Source: an uncultured Collinsella sp. (lineage in GTDB: Bacteria > Actinomycetota > Coriobacteriia > Coriobacteriales > Coriobacteriaceae). From it: a stretch of DNA of 5,617 nt. The notes under the pieces are model-generated. The model made no database searches and was not told the DNA's origin. It was given only the letters and a program-made list of their open reading frames with translations. Of this stretch, positions 1 to 5,180 are shown piece after piece. Numbering within the stretch: position 1 is the stretch's first letter; each line of letters begins with the position of its first letter. A program made the translations under genes and the position numbers. The stretch lies in contig CABURG010000112.1 in NCBI GenBank assembly GCA_902493835.1, positions 1 to 5,617 of the forward strand, written 5' to 3'.

Positions 1-1
1 G

Positions 2-391
2 ATCTCGAGCCGTGCTGTTCGCAAGATTGAGGCAGGCGAGCTCGTCGGCCCCCAGCGTGTGCTCATTGAGGTCAATGTGAGTGGTGAGGAGTCGAAGGGA
101 GGCTTTTCACCCGATGAGATTCGCGCCGCCGCGGGTGAGCTTGCAGAACTTGAGGGAATTTGCGTACAGGGGCTTATGACTATGGCGCCCCGGGGGAATA
201 AGGATGTGGCACGCCGCACCTTTGCGGGGCTTCGTGAGCTGAGGGATGAGCTGGAGGCGGCGTATCCCGATTTGAACCTGCCTGAGCTTTCCTGCGGTAT
301 GAGCGAGGACTTTGAGTCTGCCCTTGAGGAGGGCTCTACGCTCGTTCGCCTGGGCAGGGTAGTATTTAGCCCGGAGTTTGCAGTAAAATAA
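2..391 (+). CDS. yggS: YggS/YlmE family pyridoxal phosphate homeostasis protein, C-terminal part
   Basis: The frame is open from the left edge, so the N-terminus lies outside the window. 129 residues remain of a family usually about 220-240 long. Visible family motifs are VLIEVNVSGEESKGGF (residues 20-35 of the fragment), GLMTMAP (57-63) and LSCGMSEDFESALEEGSTLV (96-115), followed by RLGRVVF. The GMS and R(L/I)G segments contact the PLP phosphate in characterised members. The protein is a cytosolic alanine-racemase-like barrel that binds PLP and buffers its supply; no enzymatic reaction is firmly known. It is first in a run with sepF, yggT and divIVA, the usual Gram-positive ylm cluster. An internal GTG at 59 could be mistaken for a start, but homologous sequence continues upstream of it. 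The lysine that carries PLP is expected in the missing part. Confidence 0.93.
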   Translation: MSSRAVRKIEAGELVGPQRVLIEVNVSGEESKGGFSPDEIRAAAGELAELEGICVQGLMTMAPRGNKDVARRTFAGLRELRDELEAAYPDLNLPELSCGMSEDFESALEEGSTLVRLGRVVFSPEFAVK

Positions 392-437
392 GGCTCTGAA
401 GTGCGCACTGATTATCGGGGCGCCTGCACTAAACCGC

Positions 438-444
438 GAGAGGA
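438..444 (+). promoter_or_regulatory. Ribosome binding site that decides the sepF start
   Basis: GAGAGGA sits seven bases before the ATG at 452. A GTG at 401 in the same frame would add 17 residues but has no comparable site, and the added residues do not resemble a SepF N-terminus. Confidence 0.7.
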
Positions 445-451
445 CACAACC

Positions 452-1174
452 ATGGGCTTCCTTGACGAGATTAAAAATAAGATGCACCTGGGCGGCCAGC
501 AGGGTTACGACCAGGGTTATGGCCAGGACGACGACTACGGCTACGATGACGGCTACGACGATGGCTATCAGAACAACGGCTACAGTGGTGCTTCGGGCGA
601 GGGCTTCTACACCCAAGACGAGCCGAGCAACGGCCTGCTTGGCCAGACGCGCCGCGGTGAAGCTGAGTCGGTTGCCGTGTATACGCGCTCCGGTCAGCTG
701 GTCGGCGATGACTCCCGCCATGCCACGACGTATAACCCGCCTTCGCGCTCGCAGGACAGTGTTGCGAGCGGTTATCGTCCTGGTGCCTATGACACGCCGT
801 CGAGCTACGCCGAGAATACCCGCGCCCGTGCCGCCGCTGCACCCGCGCCTGCACCGAGCGATGCCTCGGCCTATGCGAGCAATATCATCAACGCCACGCC
901 GCAGCTGCCGGCCTATGTCCTGCGCCCCGAGAGCTATGACGACGTGGAGACCGTGGTGCGCCGCGTTCGCACCAAGCAGCCTGTCGCACTGATTTTTGTG
1001 GGCGTACGCACCGAAGTTGCCAAGCGCGTCTTGGACTTCTCTTACGGCTTTGCCTGCGGTCTGGGTGCCACGGTCAAGGAGGTGGGCGACCGCGTGTTCA
1101 TGGTGCTGCCCGCCGGTTGCGAGGTCAAAGATTCCGATCTCAAGAAGCTTCGTGCCGACGGCTACCTTAAGTAA
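452..1174 (+). CDS. sepF: Cell division protein SepF
   Basis: 240 residues. The N-terminal stretch MGFLDEIKNKM looks like the amphipathic helix that binds SepF to the membrane. Residues 18-45 are a Gly/Tyr/Asp/Gln-rich low-complexity segment with GYDDGYDDGY repeats, followed by a long disordered linker ending in an Ala/Pro run (127-135). The conserved SepF core runs from about 154 to 222, from LPAYVLRPESYDD through AKRVLDFSYGFACGLGATV to VFMVLP. In the family this core dimerises, forms rings and binds the FtsZ C-terminal tail, anchoring the Z-ring to the membrane. The protein is longer than B. subtilis SepF (about 150 residues) because of the linker, as is common in actinobacteria. It lies 60 bases after yggS and 21 bases before the proposed yggT start, so co-transcription is likely. 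The ATG at 452 is chosen for its RBS and the correct membrane helix. Confidence 0.93.
   Translation: MGFLDEIKNKMHLGGQQGYDQGYGQDDDYGYDDGYDDGYQNNGYSGASGEGFYTQDEPSNGLLGQTRRGEAESVAVYTRSGQLVGDDSRHATTYNPPSRSQDSVASGYRPGAYDTPSSYAENTRARAAAAPAPAPSDASAYASNIINATPQLPAYVLRPESYDDVETVVRRVRTKQPVALIFVGVRTEVAKRVLDFSYGFACGLGATVKEVGDRVFMVLPAGCEVKDSDLKKLRADGYLK
503..574 (+). repeat. Gly-Tyr codon repeats inside sepF
   Basis: Degenerate 12-base units encode GY-containing tetrapeptides. Two units (503-526) read GYDQ and GYGQ, and after GACGACGACTAC three more (539-574) read GYDD, GYDD and GYQN. Third bases differ between units, which suggests the amino-acid pattern is kept rather than a fresh DNA duplication. It gives the SepF linker an acidic, tyrosine-rich patch. 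Confidence 0.7.
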
Positions 1175-1183
1175 AGACAAGAC

Positions 1184-1189
1184 GAGGAG
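1184..1189 (+). promoter_or_regulatory. Ribosome binding site for yggT, pointing to an ATC start
   Basis: GAGGAG is followed by six bases and then ATC at 1196. No ATG, GTG or TTG occurs in the yggT frame between the sepF stop and the ATG at 1274, 84 bases beyond this site. Confidence 0.65.
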
Positions 1190-1195
1190 ATTCCC

Positions 1196-1477
1196 ATCAA
1201 CATCTACACTATCGTCCAGCTGGTCAACACGCTGTTCAACTTCTATTCCACGCTCATTGTCGTCTACTGCTTTATGACGTGGATTCCCATGAAGCAGGGT
1301 GGTTTGCTTCAGGATATTGCCGCGGTGCTTGATAGCGTGTGCGGTCCGTGGCTCAACCTGTTCCGTCGTTTCATCCCGCCGATGGGCGGTATCGATTTTT
1401 CGCCGGTCGTTGCGATTATTGCGTTGCAGTTGGTGCAGAGGCTGGTTCTGCAGCTTCTTATAGGTATACTCGTGTAG
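1196..1477 (+). CDS. yggT: YggT/YlmG family membrane protein, with a probable ATC start codon
   Basis: 93 residues if translation begins at ATC 1196, the usual size for the family. The first hydrophobic segment spans roughly residues 4-29 (IYTIVQLVNTLFNFYSTLIV). It is followed by the family hallmark CGPWLNLFRRFIPPMGGIDF (49-68) plus SP and a second hydrophobic segment (about 69-93). The family is a two-helix membrane protein encoded near sepF and divIVA and linked to envelope or division functions; its biochemical role is not settled. Starting at the first ATG (1274) would leave 67 residues and delete the whole first membrane helix, which is why the non-AUG start is preferred. ATT at 1190 is also in frame but overlaps the Shine-Dalgarno site. 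The frame is the same as that of sepF, from which it is separated by one TAA codon. Confidence 0.85.
   Translation: MNIYTIVQLVNTLFNFYSTLIVVYCFMTWIPMKQGGLLQDIAAVLDSVCGPWLNLFRRFIPPMGGIDFSPVVAIIALQLVQRLVLQLLIGILV
1465..1470 (+). promoter_or_regulatory. Possible -10 element ahead of divIVA
   Basis: TATACT lies at the very end of yggT, about 70 bases before the divIVA start. No good -35 element is seen at 16-18 bases upstream, so this would be an additional internal promoter at most. Confidence 0.25.
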
Positions 1478-1538
1478 AACTGACTTAGTAACTTACGTCG
1501 GGCGTGTAGCGCCGAGGCGATGAAAAAGGAGACTTGTT

Positions 1539-2213
1539 ATGGCTATTACCCCTGCAGACATCCAGGCTCAGACTTTCTCTGAGGCCAAGCGTGGCTACGA
1601 TCCTGCTGAGGTCGACGTCTTCTTGGAGACGCTGTCCTCCGAGGTTGACGCTATGCTCGCTAAGATCGTCGACCTTAAGGGTCGCCTGACTGCTACCGAG
1701 CAGCAGCTTGCCGATGCGCAGGCTCAGCTTGCCCAAGCTCAGGATGCCACCGCCCAGGCCGTTCCTGCCGCCCCCGTGGCTGCTCCCGCCCCTGACTTCT
1801 CCGCTCAGGAGCGCCAGATTTCCGCTGCCCTGATCGCTGCCCAGCAGACCGCTGAGACCATCGTCAACGATGCCAACGAGAACGCTGAGCGTATCCGCAA
1901 CGAGGCTGACGCCAAGGCCCGCGAGGTTATCCGCCAGGCTCTGACCGAGAAGCAGGCCGAGCTCGAGGAGATCGATCGTCTCAAGGCTTCCCGTGAGGAG
2001 TTCAAGGCAGAGTATCTCAAGCTCATCCAGCACTTCATGGACGATGCCCAGAATTCCTTCCCGGCCGATCTGATGGCCTCCACGCCGGTCGGTTCTGCCG
2101 CTTCTCCTGCAGTGACTGTTCCCGCCGAGCCGCTGCCCGTCGCTGACCCGGTTGTCCCCGTGGCCGATCCCTTCGCCCCGATCGACAACTTTGCTGCCGA
2201 CGACCTGGACTAA
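1539..2213 (+). CDS. divIVA: DivIVA domain-containing cell division/polarity protein
   Basis: 224 residues. The N-terminal DivIVA domain is clear: MAITPADIQAQTFSEAKRGY followed by DPAEVDVFL. In the family this domain inserts into negatively curved membrane at septa and poles. A first coiled coil runs from about 22 to 73. A short Pro/Ala linker (75-86) follows, then a second, charged coiled coil at about 88-165. The last 50 residues are Pro/Ala/Val-rich, disordered, and end in DDLD. Aligned without gaps to B. subtilis DivIVA, Arg18 is kept but the membrane-inserting Phe17 is a lysine here. AAGGAG (1526-1531), seven bases before the ATG, fixes the start. The gene is last in the cluster and is followed by a strong terminator. 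In actinobacteria DivIVA homologues (Wag31) organise polar growth. Whether this one acts in growth or in septum placement cannot be told from sequence. Confidence 0.92.
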   Translation: MAITPADIQAQTFSEAKRGYDPAEVDVFLETLSSEVDAMLAKIVDLKGRLTATEQQLADAQAQLAQAQDATAQAVPAAPVAAPAPDFSAQERQISAALIAAQQTAETIVNDANENAERIRNEADAKAREVIRQALTEKQAELEEIDRLKASREEFKAEYLKLIQHFMDDAQNSFPADLMASTPVGSAASPAVTVPAEPLPVADPVVPVADPFAPIDNFAADDLD

Positions 2214-2239
2214 CATTCGGCCTACAATTTAGTGCCTAG

Positions 2240-2269
2240 AAAGGACCCGCAGCTTGCGGGTCCTTTTTT
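2240..2269 (+). terminator. Intrinsic terminator of the yggS-sepF-yggT-divIVA unit
   Basis: A perfect 10-bp stem (AAGGACCCGC at 2241-2250, GCGGGTCCTT at 2256-2265) closes a five-base AGCTT loop. The run of six T begins inside the stem at 2264 and extends to 2269. It starts 27 bases after the divIVA stop. Confidence 0.92.
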
Positions 2270-2294
2270 ATGACTGTGCCGGAGTGCGTAACAT

Positions 2295-2332
2295 AAAAAA
2301 CCGAGCCCTGCACATAATGGCGCAGAACTCGG
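2295..2332 (-). terminator. Intrinsic terminator of the nitroreductase gene
   Basis: Read on the minus strand, CCGAG (complement of 2328-2332) pairs with CTCGG (complement of 2301-2305). An inner CTGC/GCAG pairing lies across a small internal loop. Six T follow the stem (complement of A at 2295-2300). It lies 47 bases past the nitroreductase stop and is convergent with the divIVA terminator. Confidence 0.8.
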
Positions 2333-2379
2333 CGAACGGGTGAGCGGTCAAGGGTAGGTTTTAAGGCATGTCCCAAAAC

Positions 2380-2910
2380 CTACTTGAGGAGGAAGTCGGA
2401 GAGGGGAATGGTACGGGCCTCGCGATGCTCGGGATCGGCGATGTGGTCGGCAGGATATCCACAGACGAGCATGTGATAGGGATAGACGCCCTTGGGCAGA
2501 TTGAACTGCTCCTGCGCCACCTCAGGCTTAAAATGGCATACCCAGCACGTTCCCAGGCCCTGCTCGGTGGCCTCCATCATCATCTGATCACACACGATTG
2601 AGGTGTCGATTTCACTAGAATTCATCTGGTCATACGGGCGCACCCAAGCATCACCGGTAACGCTGCAAATAAGGAAGACAAGCGGAGCGCCAAAGATAGA
2701 CTCATCACGAGCAAACCGAGGCTGACAAGCAGCTGCCTTCTCCAGAAGCTCAGGCGTATCCAACACCATCACACGGGTTGGATGATTATTACAAGCAGAA
2801 GGAGCAATACGCCCAGCCTCAACAATGGCATCCACAACAGCTTGCTCTACAGCCCGATCTTCAAACTCACGACAAGAATACCGACCCCGAGCCAGATCCA
2901 AATACCCCAT
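2380..2910 (-). CDS. Nitroreductase family protein (FMN-dependent)
   Basis: 176 residues, a usual length for compact nitroreductases. Family motifs are RGRYSCREF (residues 8-16; the R-x-S-x-R-x-F phosphate contact of FMN), APSACNNHPTRVMVL (36-50), DTSIVCDQMMMEATEQGLGT (102-121) followed by CW, and PYHMLVCGYP (144-153). The family forms homodimers in the cytosol, binds FMN at the interface and uses NAD(P)H to reduce nitro compounds, quinones or flavins; the natural substrate here is unknown. The start at 2910 is preferred because GGAGG (complement of 2919-2923) stands eight bases upstream and the protein then begins MGYLDLARGRYS, as expected. An ATG at 2973 would add 21 residues foreign to the family. 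Cysteines are unusually frequent (C13, C40, C62, C82, C107, C122, C125, C150). Codon use changes sharply along the gene. It stands alone with its own terminator. Confidence 0.88.
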   Translation of the reverse strand: MGYLDLARGRYSCREFEDRAVEQAVVDAIVEAGRIAPSACNNHPTRVMVLDTPELLEKAAACQPRFARDESIFGAPLVFLICSVTGDAWVRPYDQMNSSEIDTSIVCDQMMMEATEQGLGTCWVCHFKPEVAQEQFNLPKGVYPYHMLVCGYPADHIADPEHREARTIPLSDFLLK

Positions 2911-2918
2911 AACCAAAC

Positions 2919-2923
2919 CCTCC
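2919..2923 (-). promoter_or_regulatory. Ribosome binding site deciding the nitroreductase start
   Basis: GGAGG on the minus strand, eight bases before the ATG at 2910. This rules out the longer frame starting at 2973. Confidence 0.7.
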
Positions 2924-2991
2924 AAAGTCAGCAAATCAATCCAAGGTAAACCAAAGGGTACCCAAACCCCCATCCACCCAAACGCCCACCG

Positions 2992-3017
2992 AATACCAAA
3001 GTGTTCAATTGGGTATT
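2992..3017. promoter_or_regulatory. Inverted repeat upstream of the nitroreductase gene, possible operator
   Basis: AATACCAA (2992-2999) is mirrored by TTGGGTATT (3009-3017) with one extra G, around a nine-base centre. It lies 82-107 bases upstream of the start codon. No convincing -35/-10 pair was found in 2924-3060, so its relation to a promoter is unproven. Confidence 0.3.
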
Positions 3018-3073
3018 AAAGGCCCCCTCGGCCAACCCCCCATTGCGCTCTAACTATCAGCCAAAGTTCCAAT

Positions 3074-3187
3074 GGTGGTACGTAAGGCGAAGGGCCGGCC
3101 ACGGTTTACTTTCGAACGACTCTGCAAAGCAGCCGGAGTGAGAAAGCAAACCGTGGCCGGCCCTTCGCCGCCGGGACACGTACCCCC
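3074..3187. repeat. Long intergenic inverted repeat (hairpin-forming)
   Basis: Two perfect 22-bp arms, 3086-3107 and 3148-3169, run outward-in from GGCGAAGG to ACGGTTT and back. After one A/C mismatch the pairing continues for five more bases (CTTTC 3109-3113 with GAAAG 3142-3146), and CTGC-AAA-GCAG (3122-3132) can form a tip. Outside the arms, GGTACGT (3077-3083) pairs with ACGTACC (3178-3184). Each arm contains the 8-bp palindrome GGCCGGCC. The element begins just past the stop of the DUF47 gene and precedes the nitroreductase promoter region. On the minus strand only two T follow the main stem, so it is not a canonical intrinsic terminator. It could stabilise or end the pit mRNA, or be a palindromic mobile repeat. 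No flanking direct repeat was noticed. Confidence 0.85.
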
Positions 3188-3189
3188 AA

Positions 3190-3813
3190 TTAACTGTTCT
3201 TCATGACAATCGAATCCACAACATCGGCCACATTCTCACAGCAGTCAGCGCAGTACTCCAGGAAGGCGTATACGTCACGCCAGGCGATGACCTCGAGCGG
3301 GTCCTTGCCGTTAACGTGCAGGTTGCGCATGGCGTTGATATAGAGCTCGTCGGCTTCGGACTCGATGGTGTTGATCTGGATGACGAGTTCGCGCAGGGTC
3401 TTGGACTTGCGGTAGTTGGGCAGCTCGACCATCAGGTCTTTCATGGCGCGGCAGGCGTCAGTCACCTTGTGGGCGATGACGATGGCGTCGGGATGGATGC
3501 TCTGGATGTTGGTGAAGTAGACGCGCTGCACGACGCCCTCGATGCGGTCGAGCACGGTGTCGAGTGAGCAGCTCATCAGATCCAGATCCTCGCGCTCGAG
3601 CGGGGTGATAAAGGCGGTGAGCAAGGCGTCCTCAAGCTCATGGTGCTTCTTGTCGGCCGCATGCTCGATCGCGTGCATCTTGTTGAGCATATCGTGAATC
3701 TTTGCGGGATCGAAGTTCTCGAAAATCTTGGTGAGCAGCTCGGCGGCCTGGACGGCAAGGTCGGCGCAGGCGACGTAGTTGTCGAAGTAGAACGAATCGG
3801 GTTTCTTTGCCAT
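3190..3813 (-). CDS. DUF47 family PhoU-like protein, phosphate transport accessory
   Basis: 207 residues, the family's normal length, predicted all-helical and soluble. PhoU-type acidic motifs recur in each half: IEHAAD (49-54) and PLEREDLDLM (71-80), then TIESEADEL (149-157) and ENVADVVD (193-200). In PhoU-fold proteins such E/D-xxx-D clusters bind metal ions. DUF47 proteins are typically encoded beside PiT permeases and are thought to modulate them. The gene starts 67 bases after the end of pit on the same strand, consistent with one operon. The start is fixed by AAAGGA (complement of 3821-3826), seven bases upstream of the ATG. The stop is followed almost at once by the long inverted repeat. 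The permease partner and family are secure; the regulatory role is from knowledge of the family. Confidence 0.92.
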   Translation of the reverse strand: MAKKPDSFYFDNYVACADLAVQAAELLTKIFENFDPAKIHDMLNKMHAIEHAADKKHHELEDALLTAFITPLEREDLDLMSCSLDTVLDRIEGVVQRVYFTNIQSIHPDAIVIAHKVTDACRAMKDLMVELPNYRKSKTLRELVIQINTIESEADELYINAMRNLHVNGKDPLEVIAWRDVYAFLEYCADCCENVADVVDSIVMKNS

Positions 3814-3880
3814 GGGTGGGTCCTTTCGAGGCGAAGACGGGTGGGCGAGGTAATGCAGTCCGGATGGACGTTCGGTTTGA

Positions 3881-4930
3881 CTAGAGGAACATCATGAACA
3901 GCTTGGCCATGACAAAGCTGATGAGTCCGCAGGCGGGGAAGGTGAAGAACCAGGTGAACATCATGTCTTTGACGACGCCGAAGTTGATGGCTGAGAGGCG
4001 CTTGACGGCACCGACGCCCATGATGGCGCAGGTCTTGATGTGTGTGGAGGACACGGGGATGCCGGTAAGGGTGGCAAGCAGCAGGTTTGCGGCGCCTGCG
4101 AGGTCGGCGGAGAAGCCCTGATACTTTTCGAGCTTGACCATGCTCTGGCCGACGGACTTGATGATGCGCTCGCCGCCCACGCTGGTGCCGATACCCATAG
4201 TGGCCGAGCACAGCAGCATAATCCAGATGGGGATGCCTGCATCGCCGACGCTCGTCTGGCCGCTGGCAAAGGCCACGCCTAAAAAGAGCACGCCGATGAA
4301 CTTCTGTCCATCCTGCGCGCCGTGCATAAAGCTCATGGCCGCAGCGCTCGCGATCTGAGCGTATTTAAAGAAGACATTGGCACGTCGCCTGTTGGCGGCG
4401 GCGAAAAGAATCGAGATGAGCTTGCACAGGACCCAGCCCATGACAAAGCCCAGGCCGATGGAGAGCGCCAGACCGTAGATGACCTTCATCCACTCGTGGA
4501 CGTTGACGCTGCTCGCACCGCCGAGGGCGATGGCGGCACCGGTCAGGCCGGCGATAAGGCTGTGGCTTTGCGAGGTGGGGATGCCAAAACGCGACGCTGT
4601 GGCGCCGTAGACGACGATGGAGAACAGCGCCGCGCATAGGCAGGCGAGCGCCATGGTGCTGTTTCCGCCAAAGTCGACGATATGTGAGATGGTGTTGGCG
4701 ACGCTCGCGTTAAAGTGCGTCATGATGAGCACGCCGAGGAAGTTGAATGCGGCGCTCATGAGAATGGCGGCGCGGGCGGGCATGCAACGCGTAGTGACGC
4801 AGGTCGCGATGGCGTTGGGCGCGTCGGTCCATCCATTGACGAAGATGGCGCCCAACGCGAGGATCACGGTGACGGCAAGGACTGGGTTCGACACAATTTG
4901 GCCGAGGAAGGTTGAGAACGTTACGTCCAT
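3881..4930 (-). CDS. pit: Inorganic phosphate transporter, PiT family
   Basis: 349 residues, an integral membrane protein with about ten hydrophobic segments. Both halves of the PiT inverted duplication show their signature: NGWTDAPNAIATCVTTR (32-48) with GIPTSQSHSLIAGLTGAAIA (116-135), and HGAQDGQKFIGV (203-214) with GIPVSSTHI (289-297). The Asn/Asp and Ser/Thr residues in these loops form the phosphate and coupling-ion sites in the family. PiT proteins import phosphate, often as a metal-phosphate complex, driven by protons or sodium. A cytosolic loop rich in Arg (about 178-190) separates the halves. The gene leads an apparent operon with the DUF47 gene. Its immediate RBS is weak (GAGAAAG, complement of 4938-4944), while a perfect AGGAGGTG lies further upstream ahead of a mini-ORF. 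Sulfate transport is a less likely alternative within the family. Confidence 0.94.
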   Translation of the reverse strand: MDVTFSTFLGQIVSNPVLAVTVILALGAIFVNGWTDAPNAIATCVTTRCMPARAAILMSAAFNFLGVLIMTHFNASVANTISHIVDFGGNSTMALACLCAALFSIVVYGATASRFGIPTSQSHSLIAGLTGAAIALGGASSVNVHEWMKVIYGLALSIGLGFVMGWVLCKLISILFAAANRRRANVFFKYAQIASAAAMSFMHGAQDGQKFIGVLFLGVAFASGQTSVGDAGIPIWIMLLCSATMGIGTSVGGERIIKSVGQSMVKLEKYQGFSADLAGAANLLLATLTGIPVSSTHIKTCAIMGVGAVKRLSAINFGVVKDMMFTWFFTFPACGLISFVMAKLFMMFL

Positions 4931-4960
4931 ATATGGGCTTTCTCGAAGTTTGCAGACACG

Positions 4961-4972
4961 TTACAAAAACAT
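4961..4972 (-). other. Three-codon mini-ORF in the pit leader
   Basis: On the minus strand ATG TTT TTG TAA (Met-Phe-Leu-stop) lies 30 bases upstream of the pit ATG and in the same frame. A perfect AGGAGGTG (complement of 4985-4992) stands upstream. The 14-base gap from AGGAGG to this ATG is longer than ideal. A GTG overlapping the AGGAGGTG would give an eight-codon version. Translation is unproven. Confidence 0.3.
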
Positions 4973-5049
4973 GATAAATCGTATCACCTCCTGCGGGTCT
5001 CTTTACCGAGTTCTGATGGGAGAAGTGAACTTTTTGGCACTAAAATTGA

Positions 5050-5078
5050 ATATTAGCCCTGTTGACCGCGGGTGTTCT
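5050..5078 (-). promoter_or_regulatory. Candidate promoter for pit-DUF47
   Basis: On the minus strand, TAATAT (complement of 5050-5055) is a fair -10. Seventeen bases upstream is AGAACA (complement of 5073-5078), a weak -35 with three matches. It would give a leader of roughly 110 bases containing the AGGAGGTG and the mini-ORF. Confidence 0.3.
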
Positions 5079-5090
5079 TTTTGCTAACAC
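5062..5090 (+). promoter_or_regulatory. Alternative distal promoter for the DUF6504-like gene
   Basis: TTGACC (5062-5067), a 17-base spacer and TAACAC (5085-5090). The -35 is good and the -10 matches at three of six positions. A transcript from here would carry an 80-90-base leader in which AGGAGG is only one base from the ATG at 5181. Confidence 0.3.
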
Positions 5091-5143
5091 GCCATGCGGA
5101 CACGTGCGATTACTACGACACTCCAAAACCACAGTCTGTTCGC

Positions 5144-5173
5144 TTTACAACATGCAAACATGCGTTCGATAAT
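5144..5173 (+). promoter_or_regulatory. Promoter of the DUF6504-like gene
   Basis: TTTACA (5144-5149) and GATAAT (5168-5173), each five of six to the sigma-70-type consensus, separated by 18 bases. Transcription would be expected to begin around 5179-5181, at or beside the ATG at 5181. Confidence 0.6.
5154..5169. promoter_or_regulatory. LexA (SOS) box-like operator inside the promoter
   Basis: GCAAACATGCGTTCGA matches 13 of 16 bases of the palindrome TCGAACATGTGTTCGA, typical of actinobacterial LexA sites. It matches 12 of 14 positions of the B. subtilis form CGAACRNRYGTTYC. The left half-site is AAAC instead of GAAC. It covers the spacer and the first two bases of the -10 element, a repressor's usual place. 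Assignment to LexA is an inference. Confidence 0.45.
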
Positions 5174-5180
5174 AGGAGGC

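Noticed and set aside
400..409. Perfect palindrome AGTGCGCACT between yggS and sepF
   Set aside because: Only ten bases, inside an operon and without promoter elements; expected by chance often enough in GC-rich DNA.
107..1180. 357-codon open frame on the minus strand opposite yggS and sepF
   Set aside because: Its translation is low-complexity Arg/Ala/Val sequence and it lies antisense to two recognisable genes. It is explained by GC-rich codon structure.
1485..2216. 243-codon minus-strand frame opposite divIVA
   Set aside because: Antisense shadow of a clear DivIVA; Gly/Leu/Ser-rich with no family features.
2911..2973. Longer nitroreductase starting at 2973
   Set aside because: The 21 extra residues are not family-like, and GGAGG stands correctly before the ATG at 2910.
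3074..3187. Inverted repeat as an insertion sequence or CRISPR unit
   Set aside because: No transposase frame, no repeated spacer units and no noticed target duplication.
3576..4211. 211-codon minus-strand frame overlapping pit and the DUF47 gene
   Set aside because: Shifted frame of the same strand, rich in Arg/His/Pro, conflicting with two well-supported genes.
5007..5032. AGTTC and GAACT inverted halves with a GTTCAC on the minus strand, considered as a PHO box or second SOS box upstream of pit
   Set aside because: The 13-base gap does not fit a LexA site, and no second direct repeat is present as a PHO box would need.
5094..5180. Earlier starts (5094 or 5160) for the small gene
   Set aside because: No Shine-Dalgarno site before either, and the best promoter and operator overlap this stretch. 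Not fully excluded if the distal promoter is used.
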